Source: Bacteroidota bacterium (GTDB lineage: Bacteria > Bacteroidota > Bacteroidia > Palsa-965). From it: a stretch of DNA of 62,915 nucleotides. Location: contig JAAFIA010000011.1 in NCBI GenBank assembly GCA_013298545.1, forward strand, positions 1-62,915, written 5' to 3'. The notes beneath the pieces are model-generated. The model worked only from the letters and a program-made list of their open reading frames with translations, had not been told where the DNA came from and did not search any database. How positions within the stretch are numbered: the stretch's first letter is position 1; each line of letters opens with the position of its first letter. Of the stretch, positions 54,064 to 62,915 are shown piece by piece. A program made the translations under genes and the position numbers.

Positions 54064-54240
54064 TTTTGATTGTTGATTTTGGGATTGTTGATTTTCGATT
54101 TTGGATTGTTGATTTATTCGCACTCGCGCTTTTGGGATTGTTGATTTTTGGATTGTTGATTTTCGATTTTGGATTGTTGATTTATTCGCACTTCCACTCG
54201 CGCATTTTGGATTGTTGGTTGTTGATGCTTGATTTTAGAT
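54064..54240. repeat. Imperfect tandem repeat of TTGATTTT(G/C)GATTG-type units
   Basis: Two long blocks of short units (GATTGTTGATTTTGGGATTG / GATTTTCGATTTTGGATT) with an internal repeat of about 60 bp that contains TTTATTCGCAC in each copy. It occupies most of the 258 bp between the MerR start and the M23 stop. It may affect expression of merR. No coding use. Confidence 0.85.
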
Positions 54241-54318
54241 GGTGATTGGGTGGTTATTACTTCGTGTGTGCTGGTAAGCACGAAATCAACCATCTAAAAT
54301 CAACCATCCAAAATATTT

Positions 54319-55290
54319 TTAATCAAATGCTTGCGAAGGTTGCGAAGACAATTCGATGAGTTTCTGGTACTGTTCGGGCGTAAGATCGCTGTAATAATAA
54401 TTGATTGGATTCATGCGCTCGTTATTTTTGGTAACCTCGTAATGTACGTGCGGAGCCGTTGATAAACCCGTACTTCCTACATAACCGATAATTTGTCCAC
54501 GCTTTACTTTTTGTCCTTCTTTGACGGCAAACTTGGTCATGTGTCCATACAACGTTTGGTAGCCAAACCCATGATTGATGATGACCCGATTGCCATAACC
54601 TTGTGATTTATCGTCGGCAGCAAGCACAACACCGTCGCCAGTAGCGTAAATTTCTGTTCCTTCCGGCGCAGCAAAATCCATTCCTGGGTGAAATTCCTGT
54701 GTTTTATAAATCGGATGTGTGCGCCATCCAAAACCAGAAGGCGCATGACGCAAATCGGAATTGGAAATGGGCATGATGGCCGGAATGGCAGCCAAAAGTT
54801 CGGTTTTTCCTTTAGCCAATTTAATCACTTCATCGTACGACTTCGACTGGATATACATCTGTTTGCTGATGCGGTCGAGGTTTTGCGTAACCGAAATCAT
54901 GAGATCCGAATTGTCAAACCCTTCGAGGCTTTTGTACCGCTCGGCGCCGCCAAATCCGGCTTTGCGAATTTCGTCGGGAATGGGTTCGGCTTCAAATAAG
55001 ACACGGTAAATATTATCGTCGCGCTGCTCAAGGTCTTCGAGCACTTTTTCGAGATTCTTTGTACGCAGGTTCAGAATTTCGTATTGACGCTCCATTTTCG
55101 CCATTTCGCGGCGCATTTGCTTTTCTTTCGGCGAGTCGAAATACTTGAAGGCAATGATGACCGCTACTACCCCAATGACCGAAGCCGTTGCCAAAAAGGA
55201 AACAGCAGCCACAATTCGCTTACGCCAAGAGGTTTCGGCCTTCTCATAGCTGAGGGTTTTGGTGTTGTATTTGTAACGAATTTTAGACAT
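54319..55290 (-). CDS. M23 family murein endopeptidase, membrane-anchored
   Basis: 323 residues. One N-terminal membrane helix (about 28-50), a coiled-coil region (about 60-100, MRREMAKMERQYEILNL) and a LytM/M23 domain with HPGMDFAAPEG (first His and Asp zinc ligands), the GYGNRVIINHG strand and HVHYEV (HxH). The catalytic set of a lysostaphin-type peptidase is intact. It is expected in the periplasm, cutting peptidoglycan cross-bridges during growth or division. Confidence 0.9.
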   Translation of the reverse strand: MSKIRYKYNTKTLSYEKAETSWRKRIVAAVSFLATASVIGVVAVIIAFKYFDSPKEKQMRREMAKMERQYEILNLRTKNLEKVLEDLEQRDDNIYRVLFEAEPIPDEIRKAGFGGAERYKSLEGFDNSDLMISVTQNLDRISKQMYIQSKSYDEVIKLAKGKTELLAAIPAIMPISNSDLRHAPSGFGWRTHPIYKTQEFHPGMDFAAPEGTEIYATGDGVVLAADDKSQGYGNRVIINHGFGYQTLYGHMTKFAVKEGQKVKRGQIIGYVGSTGLSTAPHVHYEVTKNNERMNPINYYYSDLTPEQYQKLIELSSQPSQAFD

Positions 55291-55611
55291 AGCGAGAAAA
55301 ACAAATATAACACCAATTCGACTTCATCAATAGCCAGATTTTATTTTCTTGAAATTTGAAGTCGGTGGGCAGGGGTGTGCGAAGCAATTGGTGAATGCCG
55401 ATGCAATAGCTGCTTGGGCATTTTCATGGACAATTACAGCTATACTATCGGCATAAGGATTTGTTTTTCTCGCTAACGTATAATCTAGACGACTGAATTA
55501 AGCCGCATGGCGATATAAGGCGGTCAAATGATCGAGATAGTCTTCTTCTCGTTTTTCGTAAATTGGAATGAGGATACGTTTTTCTCTTGATCTGCTTTAA
55601 AAAATGAATAA
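55291..55611. other. 321-bp stretch without an intact gene
   Basis: This region lies between the M23 gene and the 3' end of the RHS gene. It holds a 32-residue open fragment on the minus strand at 55498-55596 (a stop precedes it; it ends DHLTALYRHAA) with protein-like, acidic-basic composition and no start codon, perhaps the remnant of a lost gene. A 16-bp perfect inverted repeat, AGCGAGAAAAACAAAT, occurs at 55291-55306 and, reversed, at 55459-55474. No intact immunity-type gene and no RNA gene are visible. Confidence 0.6.
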
Positions 55612-58600
55612 TCAAGTTATTTGACACCTATGCATAGACGCATAGTTCGATCCACTTGCCCCATCACGACGGTGGCGCGGAAGAATATAATACGGATAGC
55701 CTGATCTTTCGTAATAACTCGTCTTTATACGCTTACGTTTATTCCGAATCGACCGCAAATAATTCTGTTTAATTTTAGTTCTGTTTTTAGACTCTTTTTC
55801 TCCTTTCAAATTGCATTTTGGGCATTCCGGTTGATAATGATCTGGATCGATCGTTTCTGCTTTGCGCTCAGCATCCGTAATTGTGCCTTCTTCAAAAAGT
55901 TCTTTCAAGCCAACGTATTCGTGTTCGGTGAGATGCCCCATGTGCCAGTCAACAGTCAATTTGCGCCCATGCAAATAGGTTTTTGTATTCATCAATTCCC
56001 TTTTACATCCCCGCGCACAAAAAACCTTACTCGTTTTGGGATCACGCGCACGTTCATAAACCATAGTCCTTATACGCTGAGGAATCGCATGCCGATTTAA
56101 TTTTTGATTATAATCTGGATCGTTTGGATCATCTTCTTCCTCACTCTCGCTCATATCATCACTTGAAGATTCATCCTCACTAAGACCATCATTACTACTC
56201 CCATCATCGGCAATACGCGATGTTGTTTCCGACACTTCTTCGCTCAAGTCAGAACTTGAATTTTCCGTGCTTAATTCTGTGCTTAATTCAGTACTTATTT
56301 CAGTACTTTCTTCCCCACCACTCGCAAAATCCATTGTGGAGGCCAATCGTTTCACCAACATAGACCCTCCTTTTTCTGCCGCATTAACCATCATCTTATC
56401 GTCAACTGCCAATAATAAAGGCGTTGCTGCCCCATCAGTTCCCACTTCTGCGGCTAGTTCGAGTGAAGAAGCCGTCGTTAGTTTAAGCGCCGCTACAGCC
56501 AGTTTTCCACCTTTGGGCATATGACCCGATGGATCACTTAATGTAATGGGACTATTTCCAGCAAACGCATAATTGTTCAAGGCATCTGGCGTAGTTAAAC
56601 TGCCACCCAATTGATCGTCGGGAGAAACAAAACGACTTGTGAATGGATCATAAAAACGCGACTCGAAATAATACAAACCGCTTCCTTCATTGTACTCCTT
56701 CCCATTGAATTTGTATTGTGCACGAACCGTATCGTTTAATTCATGTTTGAATTTTCCATAAGGAGAATACGATAAACGCTGTGTTACATAACCTTTTCCA
56801 TTCGTTACCAAAACCGTACTGCTGTTTTGATTGTAGGAATAATATTCATACGAAGAGGAATCGGAACGTGTTGCAAAGACGACACCACCCATGCTAAAAT
56901 TACACGACTCTGTTTGTTTCGTTGGCGAAAAAAATTGGCTGTAAAAATCAAATACCTGATAGTTGACCGAAGCCTTCAACACATCTCTTGTGCGGTTGCG
57001 CGATCCGGTATAATCATACGTATATACATACACCAAGGTATCGTTTCGAAACACCGAATCCATCTGTGCATAACCATTGTAGGTGTAACGATAGTTTTTT
57101 GCAGTGCCGTTTTCTGTCAAACTACGATTACTCATTTGCCCCACACGGTTGTACTGTGCAGTATAGATTGTTTTATTCTGAAAAACACCTGAATTGACTT
57201 GATAATTTGTATAGTTAAACGTAATCGAATCGGCCCAAGTCAAATTTCCGGAAGCATTGTAAGCAAATGAATCGTTGCCAATTATACTGGTTAAATGCAA
57301 TAAGCGTCCCGTCGGATTGTACTTGTAGGCTTCACTTAGTGAATCATTCAACAAATCTTCAATACTTATAATCAAGCCATGTTCGCTCCATCCATAATTC
57401 TTGGAGAGGTAACTTGTTTTGCCTGTATTTTGTACAAGCATACTTTGCAATGTGCCATCGGTATAAAACCCTTTCGTCGTATTCACACCATTGCCATAAT
57501 TATAATTCAGCCAATTTCCTTTTGCATCAATGCTATTGACCGTAACTATATTTTGTGTTTCACCATTATTTTTCTGATTGAGTGAAACTGGTTGTCCAGC
57601 CCTATTGTATTGCCATTCTGCTTGAATTTGATTTGGATAAACAAGTGAAGCAATACTTAAATCAGGATTATAAACAGCTTCTTGCTGCCATGTTTTTCCA
57701 TCGAGTTGTACCGTTTCTGAAATCGTATTTCCTAAAGCATCGTATGTGTATGAATAGTTTGTCGCACCATTATCTTGACTTACCGAACAGAGATTCCCCA
57801 AACCATTTTTAATATTGGTTTTATCATACAAATAAGTAATGGGCGTAGTTTGACTTGCACGGCTCGACAATACTCTTCCTAAATTATCGTATGTACTCCA
57901 AACGGTATCGTTCTGTGCATCAATAGTGGTTCGTGTTTGTTGAATTGGATCATAATAAAAAAATGTGGTATCAAACGAAATCGAATAATACCAATCGTTC
58001 ATCCCTAAGGAATTGAAACTTGCTGCAGTTTTATTTCCATCGGGATCAATCGCGGTGCTGATGCGTCCGAGTAAATCCCATGTATAAGTGGTTGTTGCAC
58101 CCGAAGCATTCAGAAAATTTGTAACGCGCGCATTGTTATTATAATAGGCGTATGAGTATTTACTAACGGTCGAATCAGGCGATCCCACCGCACGCGTTAC
58201 TTGAACATCTAAACCTTGGTAGGAAATTTTTGCAATGGTGCTATCATTTGTCTGATAGGGCGAAACCAAACGAATCAATCTTCCGGCCGCATCGTAATAA
58301 TTCCGCCACCAAGTAGGTGTTTCAGTTGCAAAATGCGACCAAGAAGCCGCCGTAATCTGATTGGCCGAATTAAACTCCTGCGCTGTATATACAGGTTGAT
58401 TATTCCACCCTAAATAACTTGTCTGAAATTTACGCGATAAAGCATCATAATAAATAGTTGATGTATCAACCATTTGCCCCGCCCAATCATGAACCGCAAT
58501 TTGTTGTACTAGATAACCGATGCTATCTGGCAAATAATTTGCCTGTAAAGTCAATGTTTTAGAACCTGTCGAATCAGGAATCCAAGCTTCTTTAAATCGT

Positions 58601-61600
58601 CCAAGCCCATCAAAAACATATTCAAAAGAATTACCGTTTGGATCAATACTTCGAACAACTTGACCATACGCAGGATCATAAACCGAAACCGTTTGAAGTC
58701 GTATTCCTTGTGCATTACGCGGCGATAGTGTTTTGTAGGGATAGGTATGATAAACGCTATCATACATGACTTGAGTCGTATCACCTGCATAACTCGTTTG
58801 TACAGTTTGATTTCCAAATACATCATATCCAAATGTGCGCGTAAGCCAAGTATTCGTTGCACTATACCAAGTGTATAAAGAATCGATCGCACCTTGTGGA
58901 GTATAACTGACTTTAATGGCCGAGAAAGGATTTGTTCCAACACTATCACTACTTTGCATCGACGAGGTTACAAAACCCAATTGCCAACTGGCTGTATCAT
59001 TGCGATAAGTTGCGATATTCCAAAGTGTATTCGGCTGTGCAACATTTCCTGTTGTAGCCGTCAAGCGCGCATTTCCAAACGCATCATACCAATACTGTTG
59101 CTGACTTTTACAACTCAAAGCAGTGTTGTTAAACAGATAGGAATTCTGAATGCGTTGCAAAACTTCATAACACCGTTCACCAGAAGTACCAACAATAGGA
59201 ACAGAATCCCAATGGTAAGAAACTGTGCTGTATATAGTTCCAGAAACATCTGTCTTTATCGCAGAATCGGGCATTCCTGTAAATGGAAAATCTTGAAGTG
59301 TGAATGTTTTTGAAATTGCCCCGGAAGACAGATTTTTTGTTTGCGAAAACTCATACCCCAAAAAACCATAGCCAGTCATATCGTACTTCGCGCCACCATA
59401 TTTGCATTGGTAAGCATACGTTGCGCCACGCCCATCTGTTTCTGACCAATCCGAAACCACATACATCGCTTGTTGAATCGAAATCACACCATTGAGTTGA
59501 TTCTGAACTGGCGAAAGCGGAAACGCATTATACGCATTGATGACGCGTTGACCTTCTAAAGCAGTTGTGGGAGTTGATGATCCTGCATCATAGACTGTAC
59601 TATCTGTAATCGGTTTATAGGTTGCTGTAAATAGAGACCCAATTCCATTATCAATCCCTGTTATTAAATTTCCTTGTTGGTTGACCTGTTGATTCGTTGA
59701 TAAACTTGATCCACCATAATAAATTGTTTTATCATAGACATTGAACAAATCGGCCAAACCATCGCCATTGAAGTCGCCAAGCCAAGTGTATTGTGGTAAA
59801 AAATCGTATGTAACAGATTCCTCCTGCGAAAAATCAAGTCCATCACTCAAATAAATTGTTCCATTGTTCGACGATGCAGCATAAAAATCCATTAACCCAT
59901 CGTGATTAAAATCAGCAGGCCAAACTGCTGTTGCATTCACTCCAATACTAACTGTATATGCTGGTTGAAAACTATACCCATTCGCATAATAAATAAAAGT
60001 TGCACCTCCAACGTATGCCAAAATATCGGCCAAGCCATCTCCATTGTAATCGCTTACCCACGTATAAGTTTGATTCGGTTGTTGTGGAATCGAAAAACTC
60101 ATTCCAGAAATCGGAATTGCTGCACGAAATCCAGCTGTTGTTGAATCAGACCAGTTACTCACCGTGAGATAACCAGTCGTTGGATTGCAACTAAAAATAT
60201 CAGCCAGACCGTCGCCTGTAAAATCTGCCACAAAAGTGCTTCCCTCATAAACATCTGGGCAGTATTGTTCAATAACCGTATCCAGTCCATTGACGGCATC
60301 CCCAAAATTCATATAAACGGTAGCACCTACAACAGAGCATACATCACTCAAACCATCGCCATTGAAGTCGGCAACCCAAACGCATTTACTCGGATAGCAG
60401 TTACTTTGAATCGGTATATCTGCAATGTTTTGGTTCTTATCAAACTGGTTTGTTTGCGGATTGTAATAATAAATCACACCACCTAAACCTCCACAGTTCA
60501 AATAATCAGAAAGACCGTCGCCATTAAAATCTCCAACAAAATTAAAATCACCTGAATTATAAACACCTGTAAAACCAACACTGATAAAACCTGTATCATT
60601 TCCTAAAAACATATTCATATTGGTTTGTAGAATATCATTTCTACCATCACCATTAAAGTCACCTATATACCCCTCATTGTTGCCCAATCCAGTCCAGCTT
60701 ATCGTCTTTGGTGTTAACGTATCGGCTAAAGGTGACCAATCAAATATTGTCGGAGCATAAGCACAATTGTTGCCAAGCACTTGAATAGAAAGTAATCTAC
60801 TTGCCAGTAAAGGAGCATCTTCATCGTAAGTTAACCGAACATCACGTACCAATACACTATCTCCTTTTTCATCTTTCACATACGTGCGAATAGCCGTCAT
60901 ACGCGCACGTGTACTATACTTTGCGCCACCAAGAAAGCACGTCCCTGAGTCGGGACGTGCTTCATAGATAAATTGCACCGAGCGCAATGCTTTCACCGTA
61001 TCGTTAGACGTGTAATCAATTCGCAATGGATACGACTGGCCTTGTCCACTACATGCGGCTAATCCATTGCCTAAGGAATCGGGTGGCGTTTGTGTGTAGC
61101 TTATTGTTAACGTGTTACCATTTAAATCGCTACACTTGTTGACCAACCATTGTCGTACACTACCTGCGGCAAAGGGAGAAGGAGAACTTGCACCTACTGC
61201 TAACACACGCGAATCTGTTGTATTACCATATTCATAATACATCCCCGATTTGCTCCATAGCTGAAACGATTGCGGCCCCGAACCACTCTGCCCAACTGCA
61301 ACAACTTTGCTCCACGATTCGAGTTGCGTATGATAAATCGAATTTGCAGCCCCATACGCTCCCTTCATCACCATCAACCGATTTCCATCAAGATCAAATC
61401 GATCTTTTGTGGTAAAACTTACACCACCAAAAAATCCATCTTGGGCCTCAGTAGCACCACTTCGGGTGATTTCAGAAAATCCTTCCAAATCAAAACCAAT
61501 ACCCAACAGACCGCTCACATTCTGCGAGGAATAATTGATGCTCAACGAAGGTTGTACTTGTTGAATACCCGGAGGAACATCAATACCCATCGACCATGTC

Positions 61601-61749
61601 AACATACCACTTGATGTTACATTGACAGAAGCAGGAATTGCTTGACTTACTGTAAAATCTTGGGCATCGTCTGATAAAACATAGCTGATGCCAAAACCAA
61701 GCAATCCAGCAGCAACAAGGCCCGCAACAATTTTGGAATAACGGTTCAT
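55612..61749 (-). CDS. Single-chain SpvB/FG-GAP/RHS toxin with C-terminal HNH nuclease-like domain
   Basis: 2045 residues with an N-terminal membrane or signal segment (about 8-25). An SpvB-like beta domain (about 30-350) is followed by seven FG-GAP/VCBS calcium loops of the DxNxDGxxD kind (about 355-670, for example GDFNGDGRNDI, ADFTGDGLADI). YD/RHS repeats then run to the RHS core (FESRFYDPFTSRFVSPDD, about 1700). LSDPSGH (Asp about 1739) ends the conserved shell. The tail holds an acidic Ser/Glu-rich linker and an HNH-type domain with C1911/C1915, DWHMGH (1934-1939), DPDH (1968-1971) and CPKCN (1976-1980). The layout is that of fused TcB and TcC halves: the RHS shell would encapsulate the nuclease. 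It needs a Zn-dependent nuclease test to confirm activity. Confidence 0.88.
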   Translation of the reverse strand: MNRYSKIVAGLVAAGLLGFGISYVLSDDAQDFTVSQAIPASVNVTSSGMLTWSMGIDVPPGIQQVQPSLSINYSSQNVSGLLGIGFDLEGFSEITRSGATEAQDGFFGGVSFTTKDRFDLDGNRLMVMKGAYGAANSIYHTQLESWSKVVAVGQSGSGPQSFQLWSKSGMYYEYGNTTDSRVLAVGASSPSPFAAGSVRQWLVNKCSDLNGNTLTISYTQTPPDSLGNGLAACSGQGQSYPLRIDYTSNDTVKALRSVQFIYEARPDSGTCFLGGAKYSTRARMTAIRTYVKDEKGDSVLVRDVRLTYDEDAPLLASRLLSIQVLGNNCAYAPTIFDWSPLADTLTPKTISWTGLGNNEGYIGDFNGDGRNDILQTNMNMFLGNDTGFISVGFTGVYNSGDFNFVGDFNGDGLSDYLNCGGLGGVIYYYNPQTNQFDKNQNIADIPIQSNCYPSKCVWVADFNGDGLSDVCSVVGATVYMNFGDAVNGLDTVIEQYCPDVYEGSTFVADFTGDGLADIFSCNPTTGYLTVSNWSDSTTAGFRAAIPISGMSFSIPQQPNQTYTWVSDYNGDGLADILAYVGGATFIYYANGYSFQPAYTVSIGVNATAVWPADFNHDGLMDFYAASSNNGTIYLSDGLDFSQEESVTYDFLPQYTWLGDFNGDGLADLFNVYDKTIYYGGSSLSTNQQVNQQGNLITGIDNGIGSLFTATYKPITDSTVYDAGSSTPTTALEGQRVINAYNAFPLSPVQNQLNGVISIQQAMYVVSDWSETDGRGATYAYQCKYGGAKYDMTGYGFLGYEFSQTKNLSSGAISKTFTLQDFPFTGMPDSAIKTDVSGTIYSTVSYHWDSVPIVGTSGERCYEVLQRIQNSYLFNNTALSCKSQQQYWYDAFGNARLTATTGNVAQPNTLWNIATYRNDTASWQLGFVTSSMQSSDSVGTNPFSAIKVSYTPQGAIDSLYTWYSATNTWLTRTFGYDVFGNQTVQTSYAGDTTQVMYDSVYHTYPYKTLSPRNAQGIRLQTVSVYDPAYGQVVRSIDPNGNSFEYVFDGLGRFKEAWIPDSTGSKTLTLQANYLPDSIGYLVQQIAVHDWAGQMVDTSTIYYDALSRKFQTSYLGWNNQPVYTAQEFNSANQITAASWSHFATETPTWWRNYYDAAGRLIRLVSPYQTNDSTIAKISYQGLDVQVTRAVGSPDSTVSKYSYAYYNNNARVTNFLNASGATTTYTWDLLGRISTAIDPDGNKTAASFNSLGMNDWYYSISFDTTFFYYDPIQQTRTTIDAQNDTVWSTYDNLGRVLSSRASQTTPITYLYDKTNIKNGLGNLCSVSQDNGATNYSYTYDALGNTISETVQLDGKTWQQEAVYNPDLSIASLVYPNQIQAEWQYNRAGQPVSLNQKNNGETQNIVTVNSIDAKGNWLNYNYGNGVNTTKGFYTDGTLQSMLVQNTGKTSYLSKNYGWSEHGLIISIEDLLNDSLSEAYKYNPTGRLLHLTSIIGNDSFAYNASGNLTWADSITFNYTNYQVNSGVFQNKTIYTAQYNRVGQMSNRSLTENGTAKNYRYTYNGYAQMDSVFRNDTLVYVYTYDYTGSRNRTRDVLKASVNYQVFDFYSQFFSPTKQTESCNFSMGGVVFATRSDSSSYEYYSYNQNSSTVLVTNGKGYVTQRLSYSPYGKFKHELNDTVRAQYKFNGKEYNEGSGLYYFESRFYDPFTSRFVSPDDQLGGSLTTPDALNNYAFAGNSPITLSDPSGHMPKGGKLAVAALKLTTASSLELAAEVGTDGAATPLLLAVDDKMMVNAAEKGGSMLVKRLASTMDFASGGEESTEISTELSTELSTENSSSDLSEEVSETTSRIADDGSSNDGLSEDESSSDDMSESEEEDDPNDPDYNQKLNRHAIPQRIRTMVYERARDPKTSKVFCARGCKRELMNTKTYLHGRKLTVDWHMGHLTEHEYVGLKELFEEGTITDAERKAETIDPDHYQPECPKCNLKGEKESKNRTKIKQNYLRSIRNKRKRIKTSYYERSGYPYYILPRHRRDGASGSNYASMHRCQIT

Positions 61750-61839
61750 GAAAAGAATATTAATTACGATTTAATCAGATTTTGATTTTGAAAATAACAG
61801 TTCTATTTACCCTGAAATACGATTGATGCTATTTTGTTT

Positions 61840-62298
61840 TTATGAACCACTACCATTGCGTTGAATCGAAATATCATAGGTAAATCCATTCAATGTCGAT
61901 GTAAGCGAATACATACTGTTAGTCGAAATCGTACAAGTTGTATTACCTGTATCAATATCTCCATCATTGTTAATCGCAAACGAAATCGTTAGCATAGAAC
62001 CATCAGGCAAATTGTATGTAAATAATCCGTTGTATTGGTAGTAATAAGATTCTAAATAATTAGGGTTACCGTAAGTACAAGTTCCAGCCATTCCACCTGC
62101 CTGAATAAGTGTAAATGGCCCATTGGCCTCCGTACTTGTACAGTTGACATATTGCATCACAACAGGCGGATTACCATTGCCACCCGATGGAGGAGAAGTA
62201 TAGCCATTGGTCAAGCCATTCAACGTAATGAGACCAGTACCAGTAAATGTTAGGTTAACAGTAAATACTGAAGTTGAGACAGTGCAAGGAGCAGACAT
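61840..62298 (-). CDS. Small beta-rich protein of unknown family
   Basis: 152 residues with no signal peptide, about four Cys, and a high content of Thr, Ser, Asn and Gly in alternating strand-like patterns (FTVNLTFTGTGLITLNGL, MLTISFAINNDGDIDTG, YDISIQRNGSGS). It has the look of a compact beta-sandwich. The family is not recognised. It has the same length as its upstream neighbour and lies 22 bp downstream of it and 90 bp upstream of the RHS gene, so it probably belongs to the toxin locus. Confidence 0.65.
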   Translation of the reverse strand: MSAPCTVSTSVFTVNLTFTGTGLITLNGLTNGYTSPPSGGNGNPPVVMQYVNCTSTEANGPFTLIQAGGMAGTCTYGNPNYLESYYYQYNGLFTYNLPDGSMLTISFAINNDGDIDTGNTTCTISTNSMYSLTSTLNGFTYDISIQRNGSGS

Positions 62299-62320
62299 GA
62301 TTTTGTTTTTTTAAGTGAGT

Positions 62321-62779
62321 TTAAATAGAGCTAATAGTAACGGTGATGTTCATTGTGTCAGAATTTGTTGGATTTGTAACATTAAAATCAAATCCACTTA
62401 CTTCTGCATAAATAGTTGGAGCTACACCAAGCGTCTGACTACTTATGCCTTGAATAGAAGCATAGAACCAGCAATTACCGCTATATCCATCACCGTCATA
62501 CGAGTATGGATTATTGTACATGAGATAAACTTGTCCTTGACTGTTATTCAAATTGTAGCTAACCCAACCCGTACTCCCAACAAGCGATACATCGCTTGAA
62601 CGTTGAACTGAAAAGGCTTCAGTTGTTGAATAAGCAGATAAGGTTTGAACAGGCTTAGTCGAAAATTGGCCATTATTTGACCCAGACTCTCCATGTTGTG
62701 AACTATCTGTAATGTAAGTCAGATCGTAACCTGTGGTGTTAACCACAGTACAAGTAACAATTCGGTTTTTTGAAGACAT
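62321..62779 (-). CDS. Aegerolysin-like beta-sandwich protein
   Basis: 152 residues starting MSSKNRIVTCTVVNTTGYDL, with no signal peptide. The opening Val-x-Asn-x-Thr-Gly-Tyr-x-Leu, an early Gly-Glu-Ser patch, a Thr/Ser-rich strand, STGWVSYNL and YNNPYSYDGDGYSG resemble aegerolysin/ET79 crystal-protein sequences, which bind membrane lipids and, with a partner, form pores. The match is by eye and the similarity is modest. It begins the minus-strand cluster that includes the RHS toxin. Without a signal peptide, release would need lysis or another route. Confidence 0.5.
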   Translation of the reverse strand: MSSKNRIVTCTVVNTTGYDLTYITDSSQHGESGSNNGQFSTKPVQTLSAYSTTEAFSVQRSSDVSLVGSTGWVSYNLNNSQGQVYLMYNNPYSYDGDGYSGNCWFYASIQGISSQTLGVAPTIYAEVSGFDFNVTNPTNSDTMNITVTISSI

Positions 62780-62915
62780 CGTTTGGTTGTTTTTAAATTT
62801 CTATTAATTGTGATTTTCTGCGTCAATAATCTATCAACAAAAGCAAAAAAGCAAGGAACTAGATCAAATCAGGTATTTCTACCTGAATTATCAAATAGGC
62901 ATTTGTGCTGTTGCG

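Noticed and set aside
54064..54300. A possible CRISPR array because of the regular repeat.
   Set aside because: Units are short, degenerate and without distinct spacers, and no cas gene is near.
55445..55627. A 60-codon frame starting at GTG and overlapping the RHS stop, considered as an immunity gene.
   Set aside because: It is very basic (many Arg and Lys), has no recognisable fold and overlaps in another frame a fragment with better protein character. Not convincing as an immunity protein.

Overview
The window is a chromosomal segment of a member of the Bacteroidota. The evidence is consistent across it: at least ten proteins end in the type IX secretion (T9SS) C-terminal sorting domain (a 'PNP' strand followed by a Gly-Met-Tyr strand); several genes carry the lineage-specific TAnnTTTG promoter box; and families typical of the phylum recur (DUF5686, DUF4249, DUF4907, carboxypeptidase-regulated TonB receptors, GEVED and Kelch T9SS cargo). 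The genus cannot be named from the sequence alone.

Layout. 1-6.8 kb: the 3' end of hemH, a Nudix hydrolase, an M14 carboxypeptidase, a von Willebrand A protein, a TIGR01777 epimerase, then a small insertion bounded by 61-bp direct repeats, and a [2Fe-2S] protein. 7-13 kb: a four-gene minus-strand operon. It encodes an outer-membrane TolC-like channel fused to a TIM-barrel glycosidase-like domain, a HlyD-like adaptor, a zinc-ribbon/degenerate-GGDEF cytosolic protein and a processive GT2 synthase, and looks like an unusual synthase-dependent polysaccharide synthesis and export machine. 13-25 kb: housekeeping genes (tatC, an AhpD-like protein, a GNAT enzyme, a DUF5686 protein, lptB, an MsbA-type ABC exporter with a duplicated tail around a repeat element, rpmH, an uncharacterised pair, and a rel/spoT homologue).

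25-41 kb: T9SS cargo. A BNR protein and a GEVED protein lead into three Kelch genes on the plus strand. A second set of three Kelch genes lies on the minus strand at 37-40.6 kb. Gene 1 matches gene 6, 2 matches 5 and 3 matches 4, so this is an inverted duplication of an operon. Between the sets sit a Xre-ImmA/IrrE + PIN toxin-antitoxin module, flanked by a perfect 30-bp direct repeat and inserted at the 3' end of a beta-barrel gene, together with an HhH (Cdd1-like) gene, a membrane zinc-ribbon gene and lhgO.

41-55 kb: tRNA-Pro(GGG), two copies of a MITE-like element bracketing a TonB receptor/DUF4249 pair, trxB, a patatin, a GH39-like T9SS protein, a MORN-repeat protein, an EI24 membrane protein, mqnA, a TPR/beta-propeller protein, a low-molecular-weight phosphatase, a MerR regulator and an M23 peptidase.

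55-62.9 kb: a toxin locus. A 2045-residue single-chain SpvB/FG-GAP/RHS protein ends in an HNH-nuclease-like domain. It is preceded by two small secretion-signal-free beta-rich proteins, one resembling aegerolysins. No convincing immunity gene follows it.

A recurring theme is integrase-free insertions bounded by direct repeats (about 5.2-6.1, 18.65-19.28 and 32.05-33.84 kb). The best candidates for undescribed biology are the TolC-glycosidase polysaccharide operon, the RHS/aegerolysin-like toxin locus and the mobile toxin-antitoxin island.
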